Source: Xenorhabdus vietnamensis
GTDB taxonomy: Bacteria; Pseudomonadota; Gammaproteobacteria; Enterobacterales; Enterobacteriaceae
Length of the DNA: 40,331 nt
Assembly (NCBI RefSeq): GCF_002127535.1
Contig: NZ_MUBJ01000027.1
Location: 1-40,331, forward strand
Direction of reading: 5' to 3'
The notes below the pieces were generated by a model that worked only from the letters and a program-made list of their open reading frames with translations, searched no databases and was not told the DNA's origin. The translations under genes were made by a program, and so were the position numbers. Shown here one piece after another: positions 16,814-26,235 of this stretch. Each line of letters starts with the position of its first letter. The first letter of the stretch is position 1.

Positions 16814-18760
16814 ATGTCTCAAAATGTTTATCGATACCCTTCAATTAAAGCGATGTCTGATGCTAACGGCGAAGTAGGTGAATCGCTGGTTGCCTGGCAG
16901 AATCAATCTGGTGGTCAAACTTGGTATGTCATTTACGATAGTGCAGTCTTTAAAAATATCGGCTGGGTTGAACGTTGGCATATTCCAGACCGCAATGTTT
17001 CACCTGATTTGCCGGTCTATGAGAATGCCTGGCGATATGTCCGTGATGCGACACCGGAAGAAATTGCCGATCACGGAAACCCGAGTACGCCTACCGTACC
17101 ACCGGGAGAAAAAAACGAGATATTACAACATGATGAACTCACAGAAGAAACGTATCAGAAGGTGGGATATAAACCTGACGGCAGCGGAACTCATCTGAGT
17201 TACTCCTCGGCACGTGTTGCCAAGTCCATGTACAACGAATATGAAGTTGATCCGGAAAACACAGAACCGCTACCTAAAGTCTCAGCTTATATTACCGACT
17301 GGTGCCAGTATGATGCGCGTTTGTCTCCGGAAACACAGGGTAACACTGCACTGGCCAGCGACGATGCCCCCGGTCGTGGTTTTGATTTGGAAAAAATCCC
17401 GCCTACAGCCTACGACCGCTTGATTTTCAGTTTTATGGCCGTCAACGGTGATAAAGGCAAGTTATCCGAACGGATTAATGAGGTCGTTGACGGTTGGAAT
17501 CTGCAAGCAGAAGCCAGCAGCGGTCAGATTGCCCCTATTACACCCGGCCATATTGTACCGGTCGATCCTTATGGTGATTTAGGCACCACACGCAATGTCG
17601 GTCTGGACGCTGATCAGCGCCGTGATGCCGGCCCGAAGAATTTCTTGCAATATTATAATCAGGATGCAGCCTCCGGTTTACTGGGGGGATTACGTAATCT
17701 GAAAGAGCGTGCAAAGCAGGCAGGGCACAAGCTGGAACTCGCATTCAGTATCGGCGGCTGGAGTATGTCAGGATACTTCTCTGAGATGGCCAAAGATCCC
17801 AATCAACGAACTACATTCGTGAATAGCATCGTTGACTTCTTCCGGCGTTTTCCCATGTTTACTGCGGTGGATATCGACTGGGAATACCCCGGAGCCTCAG
17901 GTGCAGAAGGCAATGAATTCGACCCGGAACATGATGGCCCAAACTATGTTCTGTTAGTGAAAGAGCTACGTGAAGCACTGGACATAACCTTTGGAACCCG
18001 GGCACGTAAAGAAATCACGATAGCCTGTAGTGCCGTCGTTGCCAAAATGGAGAAATCCAGCTTCAAAGAAATTTATCCTTATTTAGACAATATCTTTGTG
18101 ATGACCTACGACTTCTTTGGTACCGGCTGGGCGGAATATATCGGTCATCATACCAACCTGTATCCACCCAAATATGAATATGACGGCGATACCCCTCCTC
18201 CACCCAATCCTGACCGAGAGATAGATTACTCGGCAGATGAAGCGATTCGTTTCTTATTGTCACAAGGTATAAAACCCTCACAAATTCACCTCGGTTTTGC
18301 TAACTACGGGCGTTCATGCCTGGGAGCTGATCTGGCAACACGCAGCTATAACAGAACAGGGGATCCACTGGGTACCATGGAAAAAGGTGCACCGGAATTC
18401 TTCTGTCTGTTGAATAACCAATACGATGCGGAATATGAAATTTCACGCGGGAAAAATCAGTTTGAGCTGGTGACAGACACAGAAACTGACGCTGACGCAC
18501 TCTTTAATGCTGACGGTGGTCACTGGATTTCACTGGATACCCCCCGGACTGTGCTGCATAAGGGAATTTATGCAACCAAAATGAAATTGGGCGGGATCTT
18601 CTCTTGGTCAGGTGATCAGGATGATGGTCTATTGGCAAATGCCGCTCACGAAGGCTTGGGTTACTTACCTGTACCCGGAAAAGAGAAGATTGATATGGGA
18701 CCTTTATATAACAAAGGACGTCTCATTCAACTTCCTAAGGTAACCCGTCGTAAGTCGTAG
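16814..18760 (+). CDS. chi2: GH18 chitinase of the Tc complex with N-terminal binding domain (Chi2 type)
   Basis: The 648-residue protein has an N-terminal module (about 1-85) with SLVAWQNQSGGQTWYVIY and WVERWHIPD, resembling small chitin-binding modules (CBM5/12 style), then a linker and a GH18 catalytic domain. Seen there are SIGGWSMS at 312-319, TAVDIDWEYP with D353, D355 and catalytic E357, and MTYDFFGTGW. As in chi1, the first Asp of DxxDxDxE is Thr (T350). No Sec signal is present. A ribosome site GGAAG precedes ATG 16814. The two chitinases are clearly homologous but not recent duplicates. Placement between tcA2 and tcB matches Chi2 of Yen-Tc, where it sits on the A pentamer. Likely endochitinase activity against peritrophic matrix chitin. 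Confidence 0.92.
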   Translation: MSQNVYRYPSIKAMSDANGEVGESLVAWQNQSGGQTWYVIYDSAVFKNIGWVERWHIPDRNVSPDLPVYENAWRYVRDATPEEIADHGNPSTPTVPPGEKNEILQHDELTEETYQKVGYKPDGSGTHLSYSSARVAKSMYNEYEVDPENTEPLPKVSAYITDWCQYDARLSPETQGNTALASDDAPGRGFDLEKIPPTAYDRLIFSFMAVNGDKGKLSERINEVVDGWNLQAEASSGQIAPITPGHIVPVDPYGDLGTTRNVGLDADQRRDAGPKNFLQYYNQDAASGLLGGLRNLKERAKQAGHKLELAFSIGGWSMSGYFSEMAKDPNQRTTFVNSIVDFFRRFPMFTAVDIDWEYPGASGAEGNEFDPEHDGPNYVLLVKELREALDITFGTRARKEITIACSAVVAKMEKSSFKEIYPYLDNIFVMTYDFFGTGWAEYIGHHTNLYPPKYEYDGDTPPPPNPDREIDYSADEAIRFLLSQGIKPSQIHLGFANYGRSCLGADLATRSYNRTGDPLGTMEKGAPEFFCLLNNQYDAEYEISRGKNQFELVTDTETDADALFNADGGHWISLDTPRTVLHKGIYATKMKLGGIFSWSGDQDDGLLANAAHEGLGYLPVPGKEKIDMGPLYNKGRLIQLPKVTRRKS

Positions 18761-18772
18761 TAAGTGAAATTT

Positions 18773-18799
18773 TACGGTGTCCTCACAGAGGTCACCGTA
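18773..18799 (+). other. Strong hairpin between chi2 and tcB
   Basis: TACGGTG and CCTC on the 5' side pair with GAGG and CACCGTA on the 3' side, separated by one T-T mismatch, with a 3-nt loop (ACA): 11 paired bases. It lies 12 nt after the chi2 stop and 68 nt before the tcB start, with no T tract behind it. Probably an RNA stability or attenuation element. Confidence 0.55.
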
Positions 18800-18866
18800 T
18801 CGTATCGCGGCAATATTCAATCGTTGCTCAGCCTGAATGTTTCGGAAGAGCAATCTGGAGCCTTTT

Positions 18867-21800
18867 ATGAAAAATCCTGAACAACCGCTCTCAATAAATC
18901 AACCTTCCCATCCCAAAGACGGCGCTATCCAAGGTATGGGAGAGTTTTTAACATCCGGAGGTGCCAATGGTATGGCATCCCTCACCTTGCCTCTGAAAGT
19001 GACTTCCGGCAGCCGTACCGCACCCGCGCTCTCATTAATTTACAATAGCGGTAATGGCAACAGTGCTTTTGGTATGGGATGGCAGTGTACCCCCGATGCA
19101 ATTCGATTACGGACAACCCACGGTATTCCCCGTTACAAAGACAGAGATACATTTCTGAATGCTGAAGGCGAGGTTCTGAATATCGCGCTTAATGATGAAG
19201 GACAACCTGACGTCCGTTCCACAGATCAATTAACGAATGTTCGTTTAGGTGCCAACTGGCGGGTTACCCGCTATCAGCCGCGTATTGTGTCTAATTTTAG
19301 CCGACTGGAATATTGGCAACCGGAACAAAACAATGATGATCGTCCTTTTTGGGTACAAATGGATGCCAACGGGCAAATTAACCTGTTTGGCAAAAACACA
19401 CACGCCAGAATCGCTGATCCCACAAATGACAGACATATCGCGCAGTGGTTACTGGAGGAAACACTTACCCCAACCGGCGAACATATCTATTATCATTACC
19501 GGGCTGAGGATGAAAATTTCTGTGGGGAAGCGGAAATATCTCAACATCCTAATGCCAGCGCACAACGTTATCTGGTTCAGGTGAATTATGGCAATATCAC
19601 GCCTCAAACTGGCCTATTTGCACTGGAAAAAAATCTGCCTGATGATGAACAATGGTTATTTCATCTGGTCTTTGATTACGGCGAACGATCATCATCACCC
19701 GTTATTTTGCCTGACTTTACACCGGACGGTGAAGGTTGGACTGTGCGTCCGGATTGCTTTTCCCAATTTAATTATGGCTTTGAGATACGAACCCGGCGGC
19801 TTTGCCAGCAAATATTGACTTATCACCGTTTACAGGCGTTGGCTGGCGCAGATACTACTGGTGAAGTTCCGGTACTGGTTTCCCGTACCATACTGGACAT
19901 GCAGCACAATAAAACGCTCTCAACACTGACAACGATCCAGCAATCCGGCCTTCAGGAGAATGAAAAGCCGCTTCTATTACCGCCATTATCTCTGGCATAT
20001 AACACGTTTCCCCTTCCTATCTCATCGAATTGGCAGGCTATGACCTCTCTGGGAAAATTTAACCATTTCCAGCCTTGGCAATTTATTGATTTATACGGAG
20101 AAGGCATTCCAGGAATTTTATACCAGGATCAGGGAGCCTGGTGGTATCGTGCCCCTCTGCGCGATACCACTCAGGATAATCCGGATGCCATTACTTACAG
20201 TCTGCCTGAACAATTACCCCTGATCCCCTCCCAGCAACAAAATGCAGCCCTGCTGGATATCAACGGTGATGGCAAACTGGACTGGCTGATAACATCCAAC
20301 AACTTACACGGTTACCATACACTGGCACCGGATGGTCAGTGGTCACCGCTGATACCGATAACTGCACTGCCTTCTGAATTTTTTCACCCCAGAGCACAGC
20401 AAGCTGATATTACCGGTGCCGGATTACCAGATTTGGTCATGATTGGTCCACGCAGCGTTCGTCTGTTTGCCAACCAACGGACAGACTGGGCACCCGCAGA
20501 AGAAACGGTTTTACCGGACGGAATCACGCTACCGTATCCCGGTGCCGATGCGAAGAAATTAGTCGCTTTTGCAGATATGCTTGGTTCCGGCCAATCGCAT
20601 TTGGTTGAAATTTCTGAGCAAAGCGTGCGTTGCTGGCCAAACCGTGGTTATGGTGATTTTGCTGCACCCATCACACTGGATGGATTCCGCCCACCTGCTG
20701 CCGATTTTAATCCCAACCGTATCTGGCTGGTGGATATCGACGGTTCAGGCACCACGGATATTATTTATGCAACCAGCACCAGCCTGCTGTTGTTCATTAA
20801 TGAAAGCGGTAACCATTTTGCTGAACCAGTCACCATTCCGTTACCTGCCGGAGTCTTATTTGACCATACCTGTCAATTACATATTGCTGACACTCAGGGA
20901 CTTGGTGTTTCCAGCATCATCCTTATTCTTCCCCATATGAAGCCTGCCCACTGGCGACTTGATCTGACCAACAATAAACCCTGGTTACTGAACACCATCA
21001 ATAACAATATGGGCAGCATAACAACCCTGTCGTACCGTAGCTCAGCTCAGTTCTGGCTAGATGAAAAACAAACATATCCGTCATCCGAGCGCGCCGTAAG
21101 CCACCTTCCCTTCCCTTTGCATCTGCTGTGCCGCACAGAAACAATCGATGAAATCTCAGGTAACCATCTGACTGCGACCTACAGCTATGCACACGGTGGT
21201 TGGGACGGGGAAGAACGAGAAATCCGTAACTTCGGGCGAGTCACTCAAACTGACACTGACGAAAAAGCACGAGGAACCGCGACCACACATAACGGAACAT
21301 TCCCTAAACGTACCATAAGCTGGTTTGCAACCGGCATTGATGCGATCGATAAACGTTTGCCCACAGAATATTGGCAGGGGGATAGCGCAGCCTGGGCGCC
21401 GTTTACACCACGCTTCAGCCGCTATGACAGCGAACAGCAAAAAGACATCGCCATAACACCGACAGACAAAGAACGCTACTGGCTGCAACGGGCATTAAAA
21501 GGGGCATTGCTGCATCAGGAAATCTATGGCGATGACGGAACACCTTACGCTTCATTGCCTTACCTGATGAGTGAGCATCGTCCGCAAGTGCGCAAAATCC
21601 TAAGTGCTGACGACCAGTTTCCCTGCGCTTGGGTCAGTGAAATTGAAACCCGTTCATATAACTATGAGCGTATTGCCGTTGATCCTCAGTGCGATCAGCA
21701 GATCATTCTGGCCTTCGACCACTGGGGAAGCCCGACAGACAGCATCACAATAGCTTATCCCCGTCGTCCACAGCCGCAAACATCCCCCTATCCAGATACA

Positions 21801-23141
21801 TTGCCGGACACACTATTTGCCAGCAGCTATGACGAACAGCAGCAGATATTACATCTAACCCGACAGCGGCAACGCTGGCACCATCTTACAGGTGATGACT
21901 GCTTTTTACTCAAACTGCCAGATATCACCCGGAACGATATCTGGGAATACGAGGCCGACCAGACACCGGAACAAGGGATCACTCTGGAAGAACTAGAGAA
22001 AGCCAATAGCCTGATTGGCCCCGGAACGCCCTATCTTCGTCAAGGCTATCAGCGTATCGCTTGGGTTGGCGACGATACCCCGGATTGGCCGCCACTCAAA
22101 GCCTATACAGAAACAGCGGAACAGGATGAGCAAACACTGGCTGCATTTGATGAAATATTGACAGAACAGGAAATCACTGGGTATCTGAAAAAGACCGGTT
22201 ATATTCAGGTCACACCACCATTGCCACTCAATGATAAAGAAACCAATTTCTGGGTTATACGCAACGGATATTCCGAATATGGTGATCATCAACAATTCTT
22301 TCGCCCGCTGTTACAGCAGGAAACGTTACTGGCCGCAGGGGCAAAAATCACATGGGATCCCCACTATGCTATGGTCGCAGAAATAGAGAATCCGGGTAAT
22401 CTCCGTACTCAGGCAACATACGATTACCGCTTTATGCTCCCGACACATATCATTGACGAAAACGATAACCACCATCAGTTTATTTTCGACACATTGGGAC
22501 GGTTAAGCCACAGCCGTTTTTGGGGCACGGAAGAAAATATACCGCAAGGGTATGACAAAGATATTCCGTTTACTGTACCAGACAGTATTGAAGCAGCATT
22601 AGCACTGAACACGCCGATCCCAGTAGCCCAGTTCATTATCTATAACCCGCTTAGTTGGATGGCAGACAGTGATGAACGCTTGCCACCGCACCTTCTGGTT
22701 ATCACAACAGATCGCTATGACCATGATACTCAGCAACAACAACGTCAGACGATTACATTCAGTGATGGATTTGGCCGTCCCCTGCAAACCGGAACGCGTC
22801 AGGCACCGGGTGATGCTTGGCAACGTGGCGATGATGGCCGCTTGGCCACCGATAGTTCTGGCAATCTGATTATCGTACAGACCGATAACCGTTGGGCGAT
22901 ATCGGGACGTAATGAGTATGACAATAAAGGTCAGCCGGTACGTCGTTACCAACCCTATTTTCTGGATAACTGGCAGTATATTTGTGATGACAGTGCCCGT
23001 CAGGATCTGTGGGCTGATACTTACTACTATGATGCGATCAATCGTGAATATCAGGTTATTACCGCCAAAGGTTATCTACGTCGTCATCTGTATACCCCGT
23101 GGTTTACCGTTAATGAGGACGAAAATGATACAGCGGAATAA
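18867..23141 (+). CDS. Tc toxin B component (TcaC/YenB-like)
   Basis: I prefer the start at 18867 (MKNPEQPLSINQPSHPKDGA, 1424 residues) with GGAG 6 nt upstream over an ATG 30 nt earlier. The N-terminus is the SpvB-like domain (GMGEFLTSGGANGMASLTLP; LSLIYNSGNGNSAFGMGWQC). FG-GAP/VCBS-like beta-propeller repeats follow (DINGDGKLDW at 464, DITGAGLPDL at 514, DIDGSGTTDI at 623), then RHS/YD-rich sequence ending in ATYDYRF, DTLGRL and YYYDAIN. In Tc toxins TcB docks through its propeller on TcA and forms, with TcC, the hollow shell that holds the unfolded effector. The SpvB-like part here is structural; it is not the ADP-ribosylating half of SpvB. The gene ends 46 nt before tcC with no hairpin between them. 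Confidence 0.92.
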   Translation: MKNPEQPLSINQPSHPKDGAIQGMGEFLTSGGANGMASLTLPLKVTSGSRTAPALSLIYNSGNGNSAFGMGWQCTPDAIRLRTTHGIPRYKDRDTFLNAEGEVLNIALNDEGQPDVRSTDQLTNVRLGANWRVTRYQPRIVSNFSRLEYWQPEQNNDDRPFWVQMDANGQINLFGKNTHARIADPTNDRHIAQWLLEETLTPTGEHIYYHYRAEDENFCGEAEISQHPNASAQRYLVQVNYGNITPQTGLFALEKNLPDDEQWLFHLVFDYGERSSSPVILPDFTPDGEGWTVRPDCFSQFNYGFEIRTRRLCQQILTYHRLQALAGADTTGEVPVLVSRTILDMQHNKTLSTLTTIQQSGLQENEKPLLLPPLSLAYNTFPLPISSNWQAMTSLGKFNHFQPWQFIDLYGEGIPGILYQDQGAWWYRAPLRDTTQDNPDAITYSLPEQLPLIPSQQQNAALLDINGDGKLDWLITSNNLHGYHTLAPDGQWSPLIPITALPSEFFHPRAQQADITGAGLPDLVMIGPRSVRLFANQRTDWAPAEETVLPDGITLPYPGADAKKLVAFADMLGSGQSHLVEISEQSVRCWPNRGYGDFAAPITLDGFRPPAADFNPNRIWLVDIDGSGTTDIIYATSTSLLLFINESGNHFAEPVTIPLPAGVLFDHTCQLHIADTQGLGVSSIILILPHMKPAHWRLDLTNNKPWLLNTINNNMGSITTLSYRSSAQFWLDEKQTYPSSERAVSHLPFPLHLLCRTETIDEISGNHLTATYSYAHGGWDGEEREIRNFGRVTQTDTDEKARGTATTHNGTFPKRTISWFATGIDAIDKRLPTEYWQGDSAAWAPFTPRFSRYDSEQQKDIAITPTDKERYWLQRALKGALLHQEIYGDDGTPYASLPYLMSEHRPQVRKILSADDQFPCAWVSEIETRSYNYERIAVDPQCDQQIILAFDHWGSPTDSITIAYPRRPQPQTSPYPDTLPDTLFASSYDEQQQILHLTRQRQRWHHLTGDDCFLLKLPDITRNDIWEYEADQTPEQGITLEELEKANSLIGPGTPYLRQGYQRIAWVGDDTPDWPPLKAYTETAEQDEQTLAAFDEILTEQEITGYLKKTGYIQVTPPLPLNDKETNFWVIRNGYSEYGDHQQFFRPLLQQETLLAAGAKITWDPHYAMVAEIENPGNLRTQATYDYRFMLPTHIIDENDNHHQFIFDTLGRLSHSRFWGTEENIPQGYDKDIPFTVPDSIEAALALNTPIPVAQFIIYNPLSWMADSDERLPPHLLVITTDRYDHDTQQQQRQTITFSDGFGRPLQTGTRQAPGDAWQRGDDGRLATDSSGNLIIVQTDNRWAISGRNEYDNKGQPVRRYQPYFLDNWQYICDDSARQDLWADTYYYDAINREYQVITAKGYLRRHLYTPWFTVNEDENDTAE

Positions 23142-23187
23142 ATGGGCGTTATATGTAGTGAATTAACGATTAAAACCAGAGGAGAGA

Positions 23188-25950
23188 ATGACGATGTATT
23201 CAACAGAAATACATAAACGAACCCCATCGGTTACTGTCGTCAATAATCGGAAACTAACTATCCGGGATATCCAGTACCGACGCCGCCCTGATGTGCCACA
23301 AACCACAGAAGAGTTAATTACTCGTCATCAATATAATCACCTTGGTTTTCTGGCACAAAGTACCGATCCGCGCCTGTATGAACGGCAGCAAACAGACCGC
23401 ACCAGTAAACCCAATCTCACTATCCTGACTTCACTGACGGGAAAAACACAACATACTGATAGTGTAGACGCCGGTATCACCATTAATTTACAGGATATCG
23501 CAGATCGTCCGGTATTGACGGTCTCTGCTGTCGGTACCCAGTATGCCCTTACCCAGACCCGGCAGTACGAAGAATCAACACTTCCCGGACGGCTCCTGAG
23601 CATTACCGAAAGCACCGCAGACAATAAAACCAAAATAACTGAACGTCTTGTCTGGGCCGATGGTACGAAAAACAATAAGGCATACAATCTGGCCGGCCTT
23701 TGCGTACGCCATTATGATACTGCCGGTGTAAACCGTACGGACAGCGTGGCTCTGAACGGTACACTGCTATCCGTGACACGGCAGCTTCTGCCCGATGATA
23801 TACCCGCGGACTGGGAAGGTGACAATGTATCAGCGTGGGATGCCCAACTGGTCTCCACACGTTACACTACACAGACAATTGCGGATGCGACTGGTGCAGT
23901 ACTGACCACCATTGATGCGTCGGGGAATCAGCAGCGCGTAGCCTATGATGTAGCCGGTCTGCTGAAAAGCAGCTGGCTGGCGCTGAAAGGAAAGCAGGAG
24001 CAGATTATCGTGAAATCTCTGACTTACTCCGCAGCCGGACAAAAGCTGCGTGAAGAGCACGGTAATGGTGTGGTAACCACCTACAGCTATGAGCCGCAGA
24101 CACAGCGTCTGATCGGTATTAAAACCGAGCGGCCTGTCGGCCATGCTGCTGGCGCGAAAGTATTGCAGGATCTGCGCTATGAATATGATCCAGTAGGAAA
24201 TATTGTAAAAATCATCAACGACGCAGAAGCCACACGTTTCTGGCGCAACCAAAAAGTGGTGCCGGAGAACACCTATACATACGATAGCCTGTACCAACTG
24301 GTCTCTGCCACCGGGCGTGAGATGGCGAACCTGCCCCAACAGAGCAGCACTTTACCTTCCGCCATGATCCCCCTTCCGTCAGACGATAGCACCTTTACTG
24401 CTTACACCCGTACTTACGCTTATGATACAGGTGGCAATCTGACACAAATACGCCATTCAGCTCCGGCCACGGGTAACAATTACACTACCCGTATCACGGT
24501 CTCGAACCGCAGTAATCGGGCGGTGCTGAGTTCGTTGACGGAAGATGCAACAAAAGTGGATGCCCTATTTACGGCAGGTGGACATCAGAATCAGCTTCAA
24601 CCGGGACAGAACCTGCTCTGGACACCACGCGGCGAATTGCTGAAGGTGGCGTTGGTCACCCGTGAGGGACAGCCCTCTGATAATGAAATATACCGCTATG
24701 GTGCGGACAGCCAGCGCGTTATCAAAACAACCACGCAGCTAACGGGTGGCAACATACAGACACAGAACACACTATATCTGCCGGGACTTGAACTGCGCAC
24801 AACGAAAAATGGTGAAACAGAAAAAGAGAAACTGCATGTTATTACGGTGGGAGAAGCTGGTCGATCGCAAGTGCGGGTACTGCACTGGGAGAACGGTAAA
24901 CCGTCAGAAATCAACATTAATGATCAGGTGCGCTACAACTACGATAACCTTATCGGCAGCAGCGGTCTGGAGGTGGACGGCAGCGGTAACGTTATCAGTC
25001 AGGAAGAATACTATCCGTATGGAGGCACAGCAGTATGGACGGCCCGCAACCAGACAGAAGCGAATTACAAAACCCTCAGGTACTCAGGCAAGGAGCGGGA
25101 TGTAACGGGGTTGTACTACTATGGTTATCGTTATTATCAATCGTGGGCAGGCCGATGGCTGAGTGCCGACCCAGCGGGAACAGTGGATGGTCTGAATTTA
25201 TTCCGTATGGTGAGTAATAACCCGATATCATTTTTTGATACTGATGGTCGGGAGAAAAAATCAGCAGAGGAAGTTTTTGATGAATATAAAGCAGAACACT
25301 TACCAGAAGACAGAGAATTTCCTTTCAGGATGATGGCCGGAATTACTGACAATAAATTATCATTTTCATCACAACAAGCACCTCAGAAAAGCATGGAAAA
25401 GATACAAGATATGAAGTTCACATTACGCCATTATACCAGTACAAAAGAAAGTAAACCGCCTTTTGACGAACTATCCACTAATATGGATCTGGTAAAGAAA
25501 GGTGTGAAAACATTAAAGCGTTCAAGTGGATCGAATACAAATGACGACGACTGGAACCGATTGGGAAATACAGCCTTTACATTCTACCTTTTGGCTATAG
25601 ATGGTGAAGTGAGTGATAGAAAATTTTTATCTAACACGACGCACTATACTGAATATGACTTATCTGATACCAAAGAAATTAATAAGCTATTTGGAGAAGG
25701 TACAGAGTTTTTTGCTTCACCAGATTTATTGCATCATAAAGACCTTTCTGTGGTAAAAGCAGTGAAGGGTAAATTGACAGACTTAAAGTCACTGCTTATT
25801 GCTGTATCGGGTATATCATCTGTACAACTTACTTCATTAAAAAGTAACCCAAAGGAATTGTTAAAGAAAATAGATGAAAAATTTGGAAACTCACTCGAAA
25901 TAAAAATTCCTGGCAACGTTAAAGTCAAAAAATGGAATAGTAAAAAATAA
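23188..25950 (+). CDS. Tc toxin C component (TccC-like) with unidentified C-terminal effector
   Basis: The 920-residue protein has a conserved RHS-repeat core (about 1-680) with many YD repeats (YDVAGLLKSSW, YEYDPVGNIVK, YAYDTGGNLTQ) closing with GLYYYGYRYYQSWAGRWLSA and DPAGTVDGLNLFRMVSNNP. That Asp-containing motif is the self-cleaving protease site of TcC/Rhs proteins, so the last 240 or so residues (from about 680, nt 25225 on) would be cut off inside the TcB-TcC shell and injected. This tail (KFTLRHYTSTK, LGNTAFTFYLLAIDGE, GTEFFASPDLLHHKD, basic KVKKWNSKK end) is much more AT-rich than the core. I could not assign it; RHYTS recalls ADP-ribosyltransferase toxins, but no full signature is seen. 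Ribosome site GAGGAG precedes two possible starts, 23188 and 23194, the second being better spaced. Confidence 0.92.
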   Translation: MTMYSTEIHKRTPSVTVVNNRKLTIRDIQYRRRPDVPQTTEELITRHQYNHLGFLAQSTDPRLYERQQTDRTSKPNLTILTSLTGKTQHTDSVDAGITINLQDIADRPVLTVSAVGTQYALTQTRQYEESTLPGRLLSITESTADNKTKITERLVWADGTKNNKAYNLAGLCVRHYDTAGVNRTDSVALNGTLLSVTRQLLPDDIPADWEGDNVSAWDAQLVSTRYTTQTIADATGAVLTTIDASGNQQRVAYDVAGLLKSSWLALKGKQEQIIVKSLTYSAAGQKLREEHGNGVVTTYSYEPQTQRLIGIKTERPVGHAAGAKVLQDLRYEYDPVGNIVKIINDAEATRFWRNQKVVPENTYTYDSLYQLVSATGREMANLPQQSSTLPSAMIPLPSDDSTFTAYTRTYAYDTGGNLTQIRHSAPATGNNYTTRITVSNRSNRAVLSSLTEDATKVDALFTAGGHQNQLQPGQNLLWTPRGELLKVALVTREGQPSDNEIYRYGADSQRVIKTTTQLTGGNIQTQNTLYLPGLELRTTKNGETEKEKLHVITVGEAGRSQVRVLHWENGKPSEININDQVRYNYDNLIGSSGLEVDGSGNVISQEEYYPYGGTAVWTARNQTEANYKTLRYSGKERDVTGLYYYGYRYYQSWAGRWLSADPAGTVDGLNLFRMVSNNPISFFDTDGREKKSAEEVFDEYKAEHLPEDREFPFRMMAGITDNKLSFSSQQAPQKSMEKIQDMKFTLRHYTSTKESKPPFDELSTNMDLVKKGVKTLKRSSGSNTNDDDWNRLGNTAFTFYLLAIDGEVSDRKFLSNTTHYTEYDLSDTKEINKLFGEGTEFFASPDLLHHKDLSVVKAVKGKLTDLKSLLIAVSGISSVQLTSLKSNPKELLKKIDEKFGNSLEIKIPGNVKVKKWNSKK

Positions 25951-25962
25951 CCCGAACCCGTT

Positions 25963-26016
25963 TAAACCGTCACTAGGACACACTTTTCCGAATAGAAAAT
26001 ATTCAGTGACGGTTTA
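25963..26016 (+). terminator. Terminator of the Tc/chitinase operon
   Basis: TAAACCGTCACT (25963-25974) pairs perfectly with AGTGACGGTTTA (26005-26016); the 30-nt loop holds a small inner stem (GAAT with ATTC). The tail TTCTTTTTG follows. It starts 12 nt after the tcC stop and is the first good rho-independent terminator in the operon. Confidence 0.8.
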
Positions 26017-26057
26017 TTCTTTTTGTTACAGGTCACTTCAAAGCATTAAGCAACAGT

Positions 26058-26086
26058 AAATGCGGGACTGGCGTAGTCCCACATTT
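26058..26086. terminator. Second hairpin downstream of tcC
   Basis: AAATGCGGGACT (26058-26069) pairs with AGTCCCACATTT (26075-26086) with one mismatch and a 5-nt loop, followed by GTTGGCG. It could work from either strand: backup termination for the Tc operon or termination of the decayed minus-strand transposase region on its right. Confidence 0.5.
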
Positions 26087-26235
26087 GTTGGCGGTTATTG
26101 CAGCTACCCGTTCACTACCCTTATATTGTGAATTTTACAAAATTTTAACCGTCCAAAATATTATAAATTAACAGACGTGTGTTAGTTCAGACTTGCCACG
26201 ATATTTACCGGTTATTTATACAGTTGTCCGTCAGA

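Noticed and set aside
25400-25760. Calling the TcC tail an ADP-ribosyltransferase
   Set aside because: RHYTS is suggestive, but the rest of the R-S-E signature (an STS-like strand and ExE) is not seen and an H-Y-E assignment could not be completed, so no enzyme class was assigned.
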